DNA of 64,000 nucleotides. Origin: Zhengitettix transpicula (taxonomy: Eukaryota; Arthropoda; Insecta; Orthoptera; Tetrigidae). Where the stretch lies: NCBI GenBank assembly GCA_037074705.1, contig CM073590.1:46412395-46476394 (forward strand), read 5' to 3'. The translations under genes and the position numbers were made by a program. Under the pieces are notes generated by a model. The model saw nothing but the letters and a program-made list of their open reading frames with translations, was not told the origin of the DNA and made no database searches. Of this stretch, positions 11,831 to 24,980 are shown piece by piece (within the stretch, counting starts at the first letter, position 1; each line of letters begins with the position of its first letter).

Positions 11831-12662
11831 AAACATTTTAATATGTCTGAAAATGTCGTTACTTTATTTAATTTGTAATATTTTATTCGTAGACTAAAAT
11901 TTCTTTCATTTACATCGGTTTTATTGCAAAATGCAGAAAAAAATTTCATGTTGCGACTCAAATACTAATATTTCTGACCTCAAACCATTATGCGTAATAG
12001 ATAGTTGCACTTCGGATAAGAGACGAAATTGACAACTGCCTTATTTAGAAAATAATTCAATAGAAGTTTGCATGAATTACATCAGTGTAAAATAAAAACA
12101 ATGGACAAAAATAAGATAATGAATCCGCACGTCATTGAAGAAGAGAGCTTTTGTTATTAGTATTCTTAATTACAAGTATTTTAAAACAATTTTTTTATTA
12201 AATAAGTCACTGTATAGAATATTTAAAAGAGAAAGCTCGAAAGAATAAAAGTAAAAGGCGATTAACAAAAATTAATATTAAAATGTAAAGACATTAACAA
12301 ATTTCTATTATAGCATTAACTATTTATAGGTAGACCTAGACATTTTGCATATTTGTCACTTAATATTATATTAAGTAAATATGGTAAAATTGAAATTAAT
12401 TTAATTAAGTTAGAAGTGTTGGTGAATTTTCAAAATGAAACAATAAATGAGAAACACTGAACGTGATAGGGAAACATCAATTGATGTTACTTCTTTCTTA
12501 TACTGCACGTCTTTCCCTTTTAACTGTCTAATAATCGCTATATACTGTTGAGTCTTCGGTTAACAGGGCTGTCATTTAATAATTCCGGTACACATTTATT
12601 TTTATGGTGAATTATTTGTTCACAATTGTAAATGATATTGTTTTGCAAATACTGACTACACA
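11831..12662. other. intergenic, nothing recognised
   Basis: Very AT-rich sequence without a recognised gene or repeat. Confidence 0.4.
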
Positions 12663-12850
12663 AGGGTCATCTACGCGGTCGCCTCTACCCTTTAATGACA
12701 TAGAAAGGGATAGAAGGAGAGGATGCAGAAGGGACAGAAAGGTAAACAAGGGTTAACTAGGGCCCTTGGGTTGTGGTTCATGTATCCTACCAAGCCTTCG
12801 CTAAAGGTTATGCACGGGAAGCAGTAGAAAATATACATCAGGTAGGTGGC
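12663..12850 (+). repeat. GC-rich repeat, diverged head half
   Basis: Contains AGGGTCATCTACGCGGTCGC, GATGCAGAAGGGACAGAAAGG, CAAGGGTTAACTAGGGCCC and a CATCAGGTAGGT end. It is more diverged than most copies. Confidence 0.75.
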
Positions 12851-13084
12851 GCTTTCAGCAAATTATCTACGCCACTGCGACGACCGTAGTGGAGTTTGAT
12901 ATTGGGTTATTTTATTCTTTTATAAGAAAGATCATCATACTCTTGTTGAGTGCTTGGTTTCAAATGTAACACTGTGCATTTGATCTTAATACCTTATTTT
13001 GAAATATTTATAGTCTATTGAATAATATTCACTACTTACAACCCTGCGGTTTTAGTCCTTGATTTCTAACAGGTTTTAGTATCG

Positions 13085-13530
13085 TTGGGCTGCGTTTGGA
13101 TATGCCTTTTTGAACTAAGGTTCCCACAAGCCGAGGCACCTCGAGAGGTGCATGTTCCGGGGTCGCAGACTTGGGCATACGGTAAGAGTTGTTCGCTATT
13201 ACCATTGGAATAGTCGGCCAGCTGCCTCCTAAACTGGTCGAGGCACGGAGAACGGAATGCTGCGTCCCCACAGCAAACTCCTCTCCCGCTATCGGAAGGG
13301 CTTGGGACAAGTACCCAATGCCCAATCTACCCGATGCAGGTTTTTCTAAGGTTTTCCCTGCATTTCTTTAGGCAAATGCCGGGTAGGATCCTTAAAATAT
13401 AGCCCGGGGGCCATAGTTAACCCTTGGCTACCTTCCTCTACCCTTCCGCATCCCCCCTTTCAAATCCCTTCCTATGCTATTAAAGGGGAGTTGCCCAATG
13501 TGAAACACCCTCATGTAGCCTGTTGCCCTA
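13085..13530 (-). repeat. GC-rich repeat, reverse copy
   Basis: Runs in reverse from AACTAAGGTTCCCACAAGCC through TCCTAAACTGGTCGAGGCAC and TACCTTCCTCTACCCTTCCG to the head CATGTAGCCTGTTGCCC. The open frames across it are repeat by-products that recur in other copies. Confidence 0.85.
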
Positions 13531-13539
13531 AAAAAAAAG

Positions 13540-13820
13540 CACAAGCCGAGGTACCTCGGCCTGTTCTGTAAAATACTTGTTCCGGGGTCAAAGACCTTGG
13601 GCATTCGGTAATAGTTGTCTGCTATTCCCATTGGAATAGTCGGCCAGATGCCTCCTAAACTGGTCGAGGCACGGAGAAGAGAATGCTGCGTCCCCACAGC
13701 AAACTCCTCTCCCGCTATCGGAAGGGCGTGGGACAAGTACCAAATGCCCGACATACCTGATGCAGGTTTTTCTAGGTTTTTCCCTGCATTACTTTTAGGC
13801 GAATGCTGGGTAGGATCCTT
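13540..13820 (-). repeat. GC-rich repeat, reverse copy truncated at the head
   Basis: Lies directly next to the previous copy in the same orientation. It starts at CACAAGCCGAGGTACCTCGG and ends abruptly after GGGTAGGATCCTTAAG, so the head third is missing. Confidence 0.85.
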
Positions 13821-14500
13821 AAGTTGATCCTTGAAGTTATAAAAATTTATTTTCAAATTATCTATTTGACTTTATAAATCAATATTCAACGTATTTTTCT
13901 GTCTTTATAAATGATTCAAGAATCACCGTCCCAGAAACAACAACCTCTAGACATTTTCCGTGATATCAATTTAATTTCTTTGAAGAGAAGAGAACTATTA
14001 TTTCACTGTCAGAAATGTGTCTATTATTTTTCCTTTTGCCTAAATATTGGCCTTACTTACCACAAAAATATTTTTATATTTTTTTTGAGTACAGCCACGT
14101 TTTCTAAAAATAGTCAAAATTAAAACTACTGTATTAGAAATCTATTTATACATGTATACAACGATAGTTGTCTTTAACTTATAAAAGCATTTTAGTGTGT
14201 TTTTTCAGACTAGATTCTTACCAAAGAAAATTGTAAAACTATATTGAGTAAGTGCTGAAATTTAATATGAATCCTCCTATTATATAAGAAACAATAAACA
14301 CATAAGTCATTCAACATGATTAAACATTATTATTACATTATTACACCAATTTTCAACCATTATTATTCTTTACTATGCTGAACACGCAGTATTTTGAAAA
14401 CCTAAATCAATAAGATATAACTAATACTACTGTGATAAAAAAGTAAGGTGAAATTGTCATTTAAAACTCCCGGGTATCAGGAAGGCAGGTTAATTTTTTT
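13821..14500. other. intergenic, nothing recognised
   Basis: AT-rich spacer. The 13911-14123 open frame has no recognisable features. Confidence 0.4.
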
Positions 14501-14501
14501 A

Positions 14502-15170
14502 CTAGGTTGGTAGGACTGTCTATAAAATTTGCCAAGCGTCTGTTTGTTAAAAGGTTTAATTACCTCCGAGTTACACGTGTTTTTGTAAACAACCAAAAGT
14601 GAATTATTCGATTTTTGCAATGGATGATTTTGTTGAGCAAAGAACTTGAATCAAATTGTGTTTGTCGAACGAATATTCTTGTGCGGAAACGTTGAAAATG
14701 TTGCGAACGGCCTTTAGTGATCGAACTATGGCACAAAAAAACGTTTTTAAGTGGTACAACGAGTTCAAAGAACGTGTTGAAGACGAACCGCGCTCTGAAC
14801 GACCATCAACGTCTACCGACGAGGGCCACGTCCAAAAAATCTTAAAAATCGTCGATGGACAATTAGAGATCTCGCTGATAGTGTTGGAATATCATTTGGC
14901 TCAGCCTAACCATTTTGAAGAATGTTTTGTGTCTCAAACGCGTCAAGTCTCGATTGGTGCCAATATCGCTCAATTTTTTGGAAAAAAAAGCGTCGCGTTG
15001 ATGTGTGTGAAACTTTGCTGTCTGAGTATCAGGACCACTTGAAATGCATCATTACTGGAGACTATTCCGACCGTATCGAGGACTGGAAAAAGCGTTGGAA
15101 AAAGTGCGTTTTATCGGACGGGGATTACTTTGAAGGGGATGAAAATGATTTGGAAGAATAAATAAAGAAT
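14502..15170 (+). mobile_element. internally deleted mariner element
   Basis: A mariner-like left end (TAGGTTGGTAGGACTG at 14503) precedes a transposase relic that begins at ATG 14620 and ends at TAA 15159-15161. I could not find a matching right inverted repeat after the stop codon, so that end is truncated or diverged. The element is far shorter than an intact mariner (about 1.3 kb), which agrees with the large deletion in the coding part. Confidence 0.75.
14620..15161 (+). pseudogene. mariner transposase pseudogene
   Basis: The N-terminus MDDFVEQRT is followed by an in-frame TGA at 14647-14649. After it the frame continues through NEYSCAETLKMLRTAFSD and NVFKWYNEFKE, the helix-turn-helix DNA-binding region of mariner transposases, and then PRSERPSTS. 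A frameshift lies near 14860. The next frame gives KKRRVDVCETLLSEYQDHLK and CIITGD, the region of the first catalytic aspartate. The sequence then jumps to IEDWKKRWKKC and GDYFEGDENDLEE, the typical C-terminus. About half of the usual roughly 345 residues is missing, including the second and third catalytic acidic positions. Nonsense codon, frameshift and deletion together make it inactive. Confidence 0.85.
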
Positions 15171-17022
<1,852 letters not shown>

Positions 17023-17033
17023 CAGATATTACC

Positions 17034-17812
17034 ATGTGTAATGTAATGTTTTATTTGATTAGATTTTCTATTATTATTGGCGGCGTACCTTTGAGGAAAG
17101 AGCCTTGTAAAGAACAGCATTGTTTGGCGCGAAAATGCAGAGACTATAATGGTTGCTGCGCTGTGTAGTCGAAAAGCTTATTTAAGACGCTCAGAACTTT
17201 AACAGTCACTTAGATATTCAGAAAGCAGAGTGTTGTTGTTGGGAGACGTACTGTACAGTCAGGTGTTTTCTGAACGCATGGCGATGGTGGTCGAATTTAG
17301 CAAAGTATGGGCTCAATATCATCATTTTTTAAAATAAATGGAATCTCCACAGCAAACTGAGCGTGACAATACGTATGAAATCGAAGTATAAAGACTCCCA
17401 AAGTTTTGGAAAGTGAGACGATAATAAAATCAGTGGTATGGTCGGTGTGTGAAAATAGTATTCGATAAAAATTAAAATAATCGCGTGTGCACAAACCAGA
17501 GCAGCTGTAAATAAATGGTATGTAAATATACTTTCTTCTGTAAACCTTTACGTAAATATCGTTTACCACCAGATTTATGTAACTTTTTCCGAATTTTATA
17601 GTTTTTGTTGTTGGTATAAAAAAATTATTGTAATTTTAAATTCATTTCTGTAACTAAGTGAAAATTGCATATCAGTATAAGCTGAAATTTAGATTCTCAG
17701 AAAAGCTGAGGTATTTACTTAAAAATATAAAATGTCAATTCAACGAAAATCAATTTTGTCTAATAAATAATTTTCGTTATCAATTAAAAATATTGGTTTA
17801 ATTTCAATTCCC
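17034..17812 (+). repeat. roughly 750 bp dispersed repeat, LTR-like (copy 1)
   Basis: Matches 38680-39445 in the same orientation along its length. Shared blocks include GAATGCAGAGA/AAATGCAGAGA with TATAATGG, AAGCTTATTTAAGACGCTCAGA (TATATAATACGCTCAGA in the other copy), GTTGGAAAGTGAGACG, CGTGTGCAC...CCAGAGCAGCT, AATAAAT, GTTTACCACCAGATTT and a final TATTGGTTTAATTTC. A TATA-like box upstream and an AATAAA downstream fit a solo LTR, but ends and target duplications could not be fixed. Confidence 0.65.
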
Positions 17813-17842
17813 TTCTTTTTTATTTAATTAAAAGTGTTTACT

Positions 17843-17845
<3 letters not shown>

Positions 17846-17878
<33 letters not shown>
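17846..17878. repeat. (AT)n microsatellite
   Basis: About 16 AT units immediately next to a GC-rich repeat fragment. Confidence 0.95.
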
Positions 17879-17879
<1 letters not shown>

Positions 17880-17881
<2 letters not shown>

Positions 17882-17992
17882 TGTGGATGTCTTCCTCTAC
17901 CCTTCCGCATCCCCCCTTTCAAATCCCTTTGTATTCTATTAAAGGGGAGTTGCCACCATGTGGATTACCCTCATGTAGCCTGTTACCCTAAA
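17880..17992 (-). repeat. GC-rich repeat, head fragment
   Basis: Contains TCTACCCTTCCGCATCCCC, AGTTGCCACCATGTGGATTA and CATGTAGCCTGTTACCCT, the first 110 bp or so of the family in reverse orientation. Confidence 0.85.
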
Positions 17993-19305
17993 CAAACAAA
18001 AAAAGAGTATGTCACTATTCACAAGGGTTACGGATTGCATTACTTTCATATCATTCTTCTGAAAATGAGATAGATCAAAATTTTTTAATTGAAATCTAGT
18101 TTAGACCTTTGAAATTATTCGCTTTACCTGAAATGTTAATTACTTCTGAACGTAAAGAAAGTTTTTTGGATTAATTTCAATATTTGCGCAATTTTGGGAG
18201 TTAAGGTTTTCGACAATTCCATAACCGCGACGCTAATAAATTTCTATTAAAGTTCAGCGGATTCGTTTCATCTGTTCCAAATAGCTGGCTACTCTTGATA
18301 AAGATTTTTTATAAACAAGAAAATGAATGATAATGGTATAGGTTGCGAATTTTTATAATAGCGTAGTCCAGAACTCATATTAAAGAAAATAAAAATGATG
18401 AAGATTATGTGCTGCACTTTCTTATAACATATTGAAAAATTGGGTCGGTTGGCTAATCTAATACACCGTGTGTGTTTGTCTTAAGAGGAGTATGCCATCG
18501 CGATCGCTGTTCTTGATTAAGGGGAGCGTTCACCTAGAAAGTTAAATAAGTACAATACATTCCTATGAATCAATTAAAAAATTATTTAGTAGTATATATA
18601 GGTTCTAAGTTTTCAATATTTTTCATTTGAAGCTGTTAGGTGGAAAAAACTTCAATTGACATTCCCTGATAGCATCAACCATTTAACATCGGAGCCGCAT
18701 TTTAGATTCATTAACTCAAGTAGAACCATTGCAGAATCACCATAATATATTTATTTTACATATAAAATTGTTGTTTATCTTTAATTTATATTTACAATCT
18801 GCTCTGCTGAGCAATGAGTGAATTTTACATCTTTATATTAATTTTGGTTTTTTCTTTACTGGAAAACTCAACGGAACTTTCCTCAAAGTCGGTTTGAGAG
18901 CAGTATATCGAGCTTAATTGGTAAAAATATGTTGATGATAAAACCAACTTCATGATAAAGCAATGAATATCTCAGTTAATTAAATAAATTGAATAAATGA
19001 ATTTGTCAGATAAAAAATAACGAATGTTTCATAGATGATTTTTATTTTATTTTGTAACAGTTATATATGTACAAACAAATGCATTGTAATCAATGCGAAT
19101 AGTGCCAAGAACTTAAAAGGCAGCTTATAGCTCAACAATGAATTGTGCTTATAAGGATGACGTATTTACAAGGATTCTATAAAAAAATTATGAAATTATA
19201 AAAAATAATCAGTCGGTTAATACAGGAATGATAAGATGAGTATTTAGAGGAATTGCTTCTTATGAACATCCTGGAGGTATCACTCGAAGTCACCGCATAG
19301 ACTTC
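17993..19305. other. intergenic, downstream of gene 1
   Basis: No gene recognised. On the minus strand a second AATAAA-type signal (plus-strand TTTATTTT near 19040) could serve as a distal polyadenylation site for gene 1. Confidence 0.35.
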
Positions 19306-19311
19306 TTTATT
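19306..19311 (-). terminator. polyadenylation signal AATAAA, gene 1
   Basis: Plus-strand TTTATT, about 78 nt past the stop codon of gene 1. It overlaps the in-frame extension that follows that stop, so use of this site would exclude a much longer 3' end. Confidence 0.5.
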
Positions 19312-19388
19312 TCTGGAATGCCATAAGTAGCGAATCCTCCAAACTGAGTATTGTACTGTGAAGTAATGGGGGGTTGGTGCAGAGAGAG

Positions 19389-22300
19389 CTAATGGTGGCC
19401 ATGGTGATGGTCGTCACCGCCGTATCCACCGCTGGAGAAGCCACCGCCTCCGCCGTAGCCGCCTCCGCCGAAGCTGCCTCCGCTGAAGCCGCCGCCTCCG
19501 TAACCGCCGCCGCCACCACCACTGATACCGAATCCACCGCCATGGCCGCCGCCGCCACCACCACTGATACCGAATCCACCGCCATGGCCACCGCCTCCGT
19601 AGCCACCACCAGAGCTAGAGAAGTCTCCACCTCCGTAGCCACCGCCGTGTCCACCGCCTCCGCCACCGCCGCCTCCGAAACTGGAGAAGTCTTCAATGTG
19701 GCCTCCACCGCCGCCGCCGCCACCGTGACCATGCTCTTCGTGGTAAATGATTTTCTTTTGGTGATGAACTTCGTTTATTAGATGGGGAACGTGAACTCTG
19801 ATGTGTACACTGAAAAACAAAAACAAAAAAATTATTTAGAAACAGATATGACTCGTCATATTTTCTATTTCTTGATCTTACCACTGAATCATGATTATTT
19901 CTCTACGGAATAACTGTTTAGTGTTAAACTGCTTAACTTGTGATATAATATGTATGATTACACATTAACAGACTTTATAGTTTCTTACGAGTGTCTCAGT
20001 ACTTAAATATACGTTTCCAAATGTGTTTCGATGTTTAAAGTGCACTTTACGTCAAATATTTTCTTCCCATTTTTTTTAGAGTAACAGGCTACATGAGGAT
20101 AATCCAGATGGTGGAAACTCCCCTTTAATAGTAGCATAGGAAGGGATTTGAAATGGAGGTTTCAGAAGGGTAGAGGAAGGTCGCCAAGGGTTAACTAGAG
20201 CCCCCGGATTATTCACCTAAAAGTTTATCTGGGCAAACCCTAGAAAACCTGCATCAGGTAGGTCGGGCGTTGGGTACTTGTCCCACGCCCTTCCGATGGT
20301 GGTAGAGGGGTTTTCTGTGGGGACGCAATACCAAGTGCAACATATAATTTGTATCTACCAAAAGAGAACCTAGAGTTAATGAATGCATTGACATCTATTA
20401 GTGTTATAAGCCAATTATCTCCATGGAATTTATATCTCATAATGTTTTCATTCAACTTTTTACGCTATAACAGCACTACTCCTTAGTAGATCAAATAATT
20501 TGATAAGAAAACGCTTGTGATGGGTGTTAGGTGTGTGTTTAATATTGATAAGACGACCAACTGGCAATGCACTGGCATAAAAATATATAATGCTTAATAT
20601 TTAGGTGTAACTTTTCAAAATTCGTTGGTGTCGAAATTGGCAAATAACGCATTTTCATGTATGCCTCTGTAAAAAAAAAGAAAATAAATACTTTGCCTTT
20701 AATGCGCCAAAAATTTAAAATAAATAGATAATTTTGCAATTAATACTCGCGGATCGTGGTATTGAATATATATTTGAATACGGTATTTTCCAATTATCAT
20801 TCTTTACATCAAACTTTATTTACCACGTAAACAAATGTACATGTTTTCCTAGAAAATGTGCAACCTATGCTCCGTTATTTGACTTCTTTCGTTGGCGTAC
20901 AAAAACGTTCTGGTCTATTTGTCGTAGCGCATCAAACGAGGAAGCTTCACAATACTTTCAAGTCATCAAGTTTCACCGTCGGATGTTTTGCGGAAGTTGG
21001 TATCCCAGTTGTTAATAAAAATTATGCCTTAAGAGTCGTTAGCGATAGAGTCATAAGTGAAAAAGAAAATAGAGGTACATCTTCGAGCGTTTGTTCTGAG
21101 AGGTGCGTTACATGTTTAATTAATACATTTTTTACAGGTTGTAAATTCATCTTCAACAGAATTAAATTTTCTCAAAAGTAAAAGTTGTTGAAATTGTATC
21201 GTAAGGCCATCTAATCGAAAAAGTGAAAGTTGTACACGTTCGTATACAACTTTGTGACCACGAACAACCGAGTCCTTGACACGGAGAAACGAGAAGGAAA
21301 TTTTCACTTCCGTTATTAAGCGCCGTGAGGGCTAATTAAGTCCCTAAGTTGCAGAGTTTTGTTGATGTACTTTTAGGTTGAAAGTTGTTCTAGATAGAGG
21401 AAATTCAAACGCATCGGATGACAGATTTTTACTGTAATACTCGTTGTTTGTAGTGAAAGTACAATATTTTCTGCAGGAATGGTGGTTATGTGGTAAACTA
21501 TCAAGAATGTATAAGAGATAATGATTTACTAATAATTTTAAAATTTCTATATGGATTAAAGAAAACCAGAGGATGCTCGTTCCAAAAAAGGTTAATATTT
21601 TATTTGTTTCTGAAACAGGAATGTATTAAATCCAGATATTTGAAGTAGATATTTCTCATACATTTTTCACCAAACTAGATTTACCAATAATGTCAGTACG
21701 ATTTAATATTCCACTATGGCGATATTTATGTTCTTCAATTCCAATTTGAAAAGTTTTATAGATGCTTTATTTTGTTATTACTTTCGAAACGACATGTGAA
21801 TCAATGATTCTTTTAATTATGATTGTTTCATAAGAACTATAAATCCATTTCAATAGTAAACTATGAGAAATATTTTACATAATTATTTTGACTAATTCGA
21901 AAATTCCCTATAATTAAAAATACACGACTAATATGTATTTTTATTTACGTCTGTACAGTATCATTTAAAGTTAGCGACAGGCAGACAACTTTGGTCTGTA
22001 TTAGCATTTAAACATGTATTTTTTTATTAAAGTTCATTTAAATATTTGTTTGATTTTTGACTGTCCATTTCATCCATTTAAATAGATAATACTCACTGTT
22101 CGTGCCCTCCTAGTGTTGCTAATGCCGTGGCAAGAATTGCGAGCAGCACGCTCGTTGTCTGAAATTAAACAGGTTCACCAATTATTATATGTATGTGAAT
22201 GACAATTAGAATTTAAATCTAATTAATAAAGCCATTACACTTATTATATGATATATTGTCTAGACTTTTGTAATTATGTTAATTTTCTTTCACGTATTTT

Positions 22301-24579
22301 TATTCATTGAAGAAAATATAAGAAATAAATGTAAATAAATAGTGTTTTATTACTGAGTTTCTAGGCAGTTTTCATGTCACATGTTACGAACAACGTTTTC
22401 AATGTGCATTACAGATATTTTTATTATAATAAAAAATTGATAAAAATAGTTGAACTTCACCAATTTTCAAAGGAGCGTTTAATGTGATATGAAGACCTGT
22501 CGTTGTGACCTAATAAAAAAATAGTTTGACGACCTTTCTTGGTTTTATATTTTACTTAAAGAACCTCTGTTCGTTGTACTATTTACAACCGTTCTACGTT
22601 AACTAATGTTCTCCCGGCGGAAAAAAAACGGCACGACCGCTTCCGATTACTTTCCATACAGATGTCGATATTCTATCGGATAGAAAGGTTCGCCCTTGAA
22701 CCTGATACTGAGTTATCGACTTTCACTACACAGGAACGGAATGAAGCTTGATAGCCTTGCAGTAAAGCCGAGGGAAAGCAAAACAGACAAACGAAGGAAG
22801 GAGATATGGTCAGAGGAAATGCAATGGGCGGTCTCCAGGCTAACGAAAGGTCACGACCAAGCACTTACGTTTATACACCTACGTGTCTCTCGTAGAATGT
22901 GCTGTTCCATATGAAATAAATGGTCATTTCTCGTGGTTTAACTTCAGCGACTTAACTTAATCTCCTAAAGAATTTGATAAATATTTGCTTTTATCTTCTG
23001 ATATCTTAAATATCATAATTGCAAATCCCTAAATATTTAAAATACCTCCTGAAACTAGGACAGAAGAAAGATAAGTATGTCAACAATGTAAGGAAAAATT
23101 TCCAGTCAAAGAAATTTAGATATTGTAATATTTTTATTCATCGTGATTATAGAGTTAATTTTATTGTAAAATTGTTCCTAGTCTAGGATTTAAATTCTCT
23201 ACGCCAAGTAGTAGATTTCTGCTTTCTGAATAAATTAATTATCATTTTCAAAACTCACATTAAAAATTTAATAAAAATTGTTCAAATCGGCTACGTGAAA
23301 AACGAAACTAAATGGTTTCATTCGGGGTTTTCTGTGGGTGTTCTTCTATAAGTTATGAATCATTCCTCTCTTTGTGCTGACAAACGCAGAACGTGATTCA
23401 TCATGGTCACCTTTCAATTGTCCATTACGCAAGGTACTTAATGATATTGGTCCCGCGTAGGAAATGGAATTCTTATTCAACAACTGGTTCGAAAGTTATT
23501 AATTTCAATTTTTTCACGAAGGACAGGAATTTATGAAAATATCAAGAAAAATATTTGTAACACAGAAAATCCGCAAAGCATAAATTTATAAAAATATATC
23601 GAATTAAAGATACTATTTGTTAGGAAGTTATTTAATTTCAATTAGACTTATTCTAAAAAAAATTGGATTTTGTAACAGTGAAATGTATTTATCGTAATGT
23701 TACTTGAGTCACTCACTATCCGATGCAAATATAGTAATAATGCGTAAAGATGATAATAAATTTGGGTTTAATACAAAATATTTAAATCTGTATAGAAGAA
23801 GGGAGCCTGCATATTATCAATTCCACAATATGAATTATCTACCAAATATTTCTTACATTCACGAAATAATAGCATGAATGAACTGCCCTACATTGCCACG
23901 TAATATATTCTTTCTTTATTCAGTTAAGATAATTTAGATTCTTAATCTTTAGCGTATTATAGAAAATAATTATCTTGTAGTATAGCTTTCTTTGACAGTC
24001 TGGCAGCGGTTTTAGTAGGCCAAACCATTGGGCTATATAGCTTTCTTATTATTTCAGTGTACCTACAATTTTAAATTACTAGCTTTGGCTCTTTATCTCA
24101 AGCACCTTATCATTTATCCATTAGTCGAATAATATTACTATCATTCTGACAAAGTATTTGGGATCTTCTACAACTAGGCTCATGTGTAGGCAGATAGACA
24201 AATTCTCAAAATCTCACTTCAAAGTTTCTTGGCCGATGTTTAGATGTATTCATAACTGGAATCGGACGTTTTTTCTCTGAAACGCTTACGCTCTAGCAAT
24301 CATTTTTCTATGATTTTTACTCTTTCATGAAACTTTTGAAAAGGTGTACTTTTAAAATCGTGATCTAAATTATCCATTCCTGGTAATCGATTCCAGAATG
24401 TTACTGCATTAACGTAGCATAAGATTATCAAATGAACTGAAAATAAAACCCTTTTTAGGTGCGTTAGTTCATCAATTATATTTTACTGTACATTAGTATT
24501 CATTTGTTAGTTATAATGATAAATCCCTAGACACTTTCTGGTGTCGTGAAATACTTACTAGAAAAGATCTAAAGGCCAT
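19389..24579 (-). CDS. secreted glycine-rich cuticular-type protein (gene 1, 167 aa)
   Basis: Three coding exons: 24559-24579, 22097-22158 and 19389-19809. Donors are gtaagtat and gtgagtat; acceptors are tttaatttcag and tttgtttttcag. The 21 + 62 + 421 nt sum to 168 codons including TAG, so the frame closes. The start ATG has A at -3 and G at +4. Residues 1-7 (MAFRSFL) and 8-21 (TTSVLLAILATALA) form a signal peptide with likely cleavage after ALA. Residues 29-51 hold HIRVHVPHLINEVHH and KKIIYH. The rest is Gly-rich with Phe-Ser-Ser, Tyr and His, ending DDHHHGHH. No chitin-binding R&R consensus is visible. Glycine-rich secreted proteins of this form are typical of insect cuticle; that role is inference. 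A 42 bp internal duplication lies at about 19513-19590. Intron 2 contains a GC-rich repeat copy. Gene 2 has the same exon plan. Confidence 0.85.
20080..20330 (+). repeat. GC-rich repeat, head half, inside intron 2 of gene 1
   Basis: Starts at AACAGGCTACATGAGGATAA and ends after GTGGGGACGCAA. It is antisense to the host gene. Confidence 0.85.
20331..22096. other. remainder of gene 1 intron 2
   Basis: The stretch 20858-21300 is less AT-rich and partly open on both strands, but it has no recognised product and no exon-like signals consistent with gene 1. The remainder is plain AT-rich intron. Confidence 0.4.
22159..24558 (-). other. gene 1 intron 1 (phase 0)
   Basis: A 2.4 kb intron between the 7-codon first exon and the signal-peptide core exon. 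It contains a GC-richer island at about 22600-22910, with open frames on both strands that I could not assign. The rest is AT-rich. Confidence 0.6.
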
Positions 24580-24640
24580 GATTGTCGAGAAATTCTCGAG
24601 GGAGACCCAGGTGCCTGTTCGTCTCTGAAGCTCCAGAAAT

Positions 24641-24680
24641 CGTTGAATGTCAAGTTCGAGAACCGAGAGTGTTATATATA
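24641..24680 (-). promoter_or_regulatory. core promoter of gene 1: TATA box and predicted start region
   Basis: On the minus strand TATATATAA lies at 24680-24672, about 95 nt before the ATG. An initiator-like ACATTCAAC lies 30-35 nt further on (24650-24642), giving a 5' UTR of roughly 65-70 nt with no upstream ATG. The region just upstream (24680-24960) is unusually GC-rich for the window, with GAGAG runs and a TTCTCGAGAA palindrome near 24860. Confidence 0.6.
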
Positions 24681-24980
24681 GTGGGAAGTTGTGTGGTGGG
24701 AGAGAGCGTGTGATATGCCCCTGACCCTGAATCCTCCTTGCAGAAGCGAGATTTTTCAGTACGGGATAGATATACGGACATGTCCAGACACAAGAAGAGG
24801 GAGAGAGCGTTCCGTGGAGGGGGAGAAATGTTAATAGCCGAGAACCACCCAAACTCGTTCTCGAGAAATTATCTGGGATAACTCTCGTCCATGGAGGCGG
24901 GGACTTCTCTGGGAAGCACGTTCACTTTCTTCCAGGGGCTTGGGACAGACCGCTGCATAAAAAACAAGGTAACTAGATTG

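Noticed and set aside
13032..13856. Recurring open frames in the GC-rich repeats (peptides with ...VEARRRECCVPTANSSPAIGRAWDKY...)
   Set aside because: The same frames appear on both strands of every well-preserved copy, have no fixed start, and are broken at different places. They reflect stop-poor GC-rich repeat sequence, not genes.
19307..19781. Alanine/valine-rich frames overlapping the glycine-rich exon in other frames
   Set aside because: They are shadows of GGN glycine codons read in shifted or antisense frames. The glycine frame alone joins to a signal peptide with matching splice phases.
20858..21181. 107-codon frame in intron 2 of gene 1 as an extra exon or nested gene
   Set aside because: No signal peptide, domain, or repeat similarity; splice phases do not fit gene 1; AT-rich codon use resembles the surrounding intron.
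24590..24870. Heat-shock elements at the TTCTCGAGAA and CGAGAAATTCTCG palindromes near gene 1
   Set aside because: Spacing does not match the nGAAnnTTCn array, so they are recorded only as palindromes in a GC-rich promoter region.
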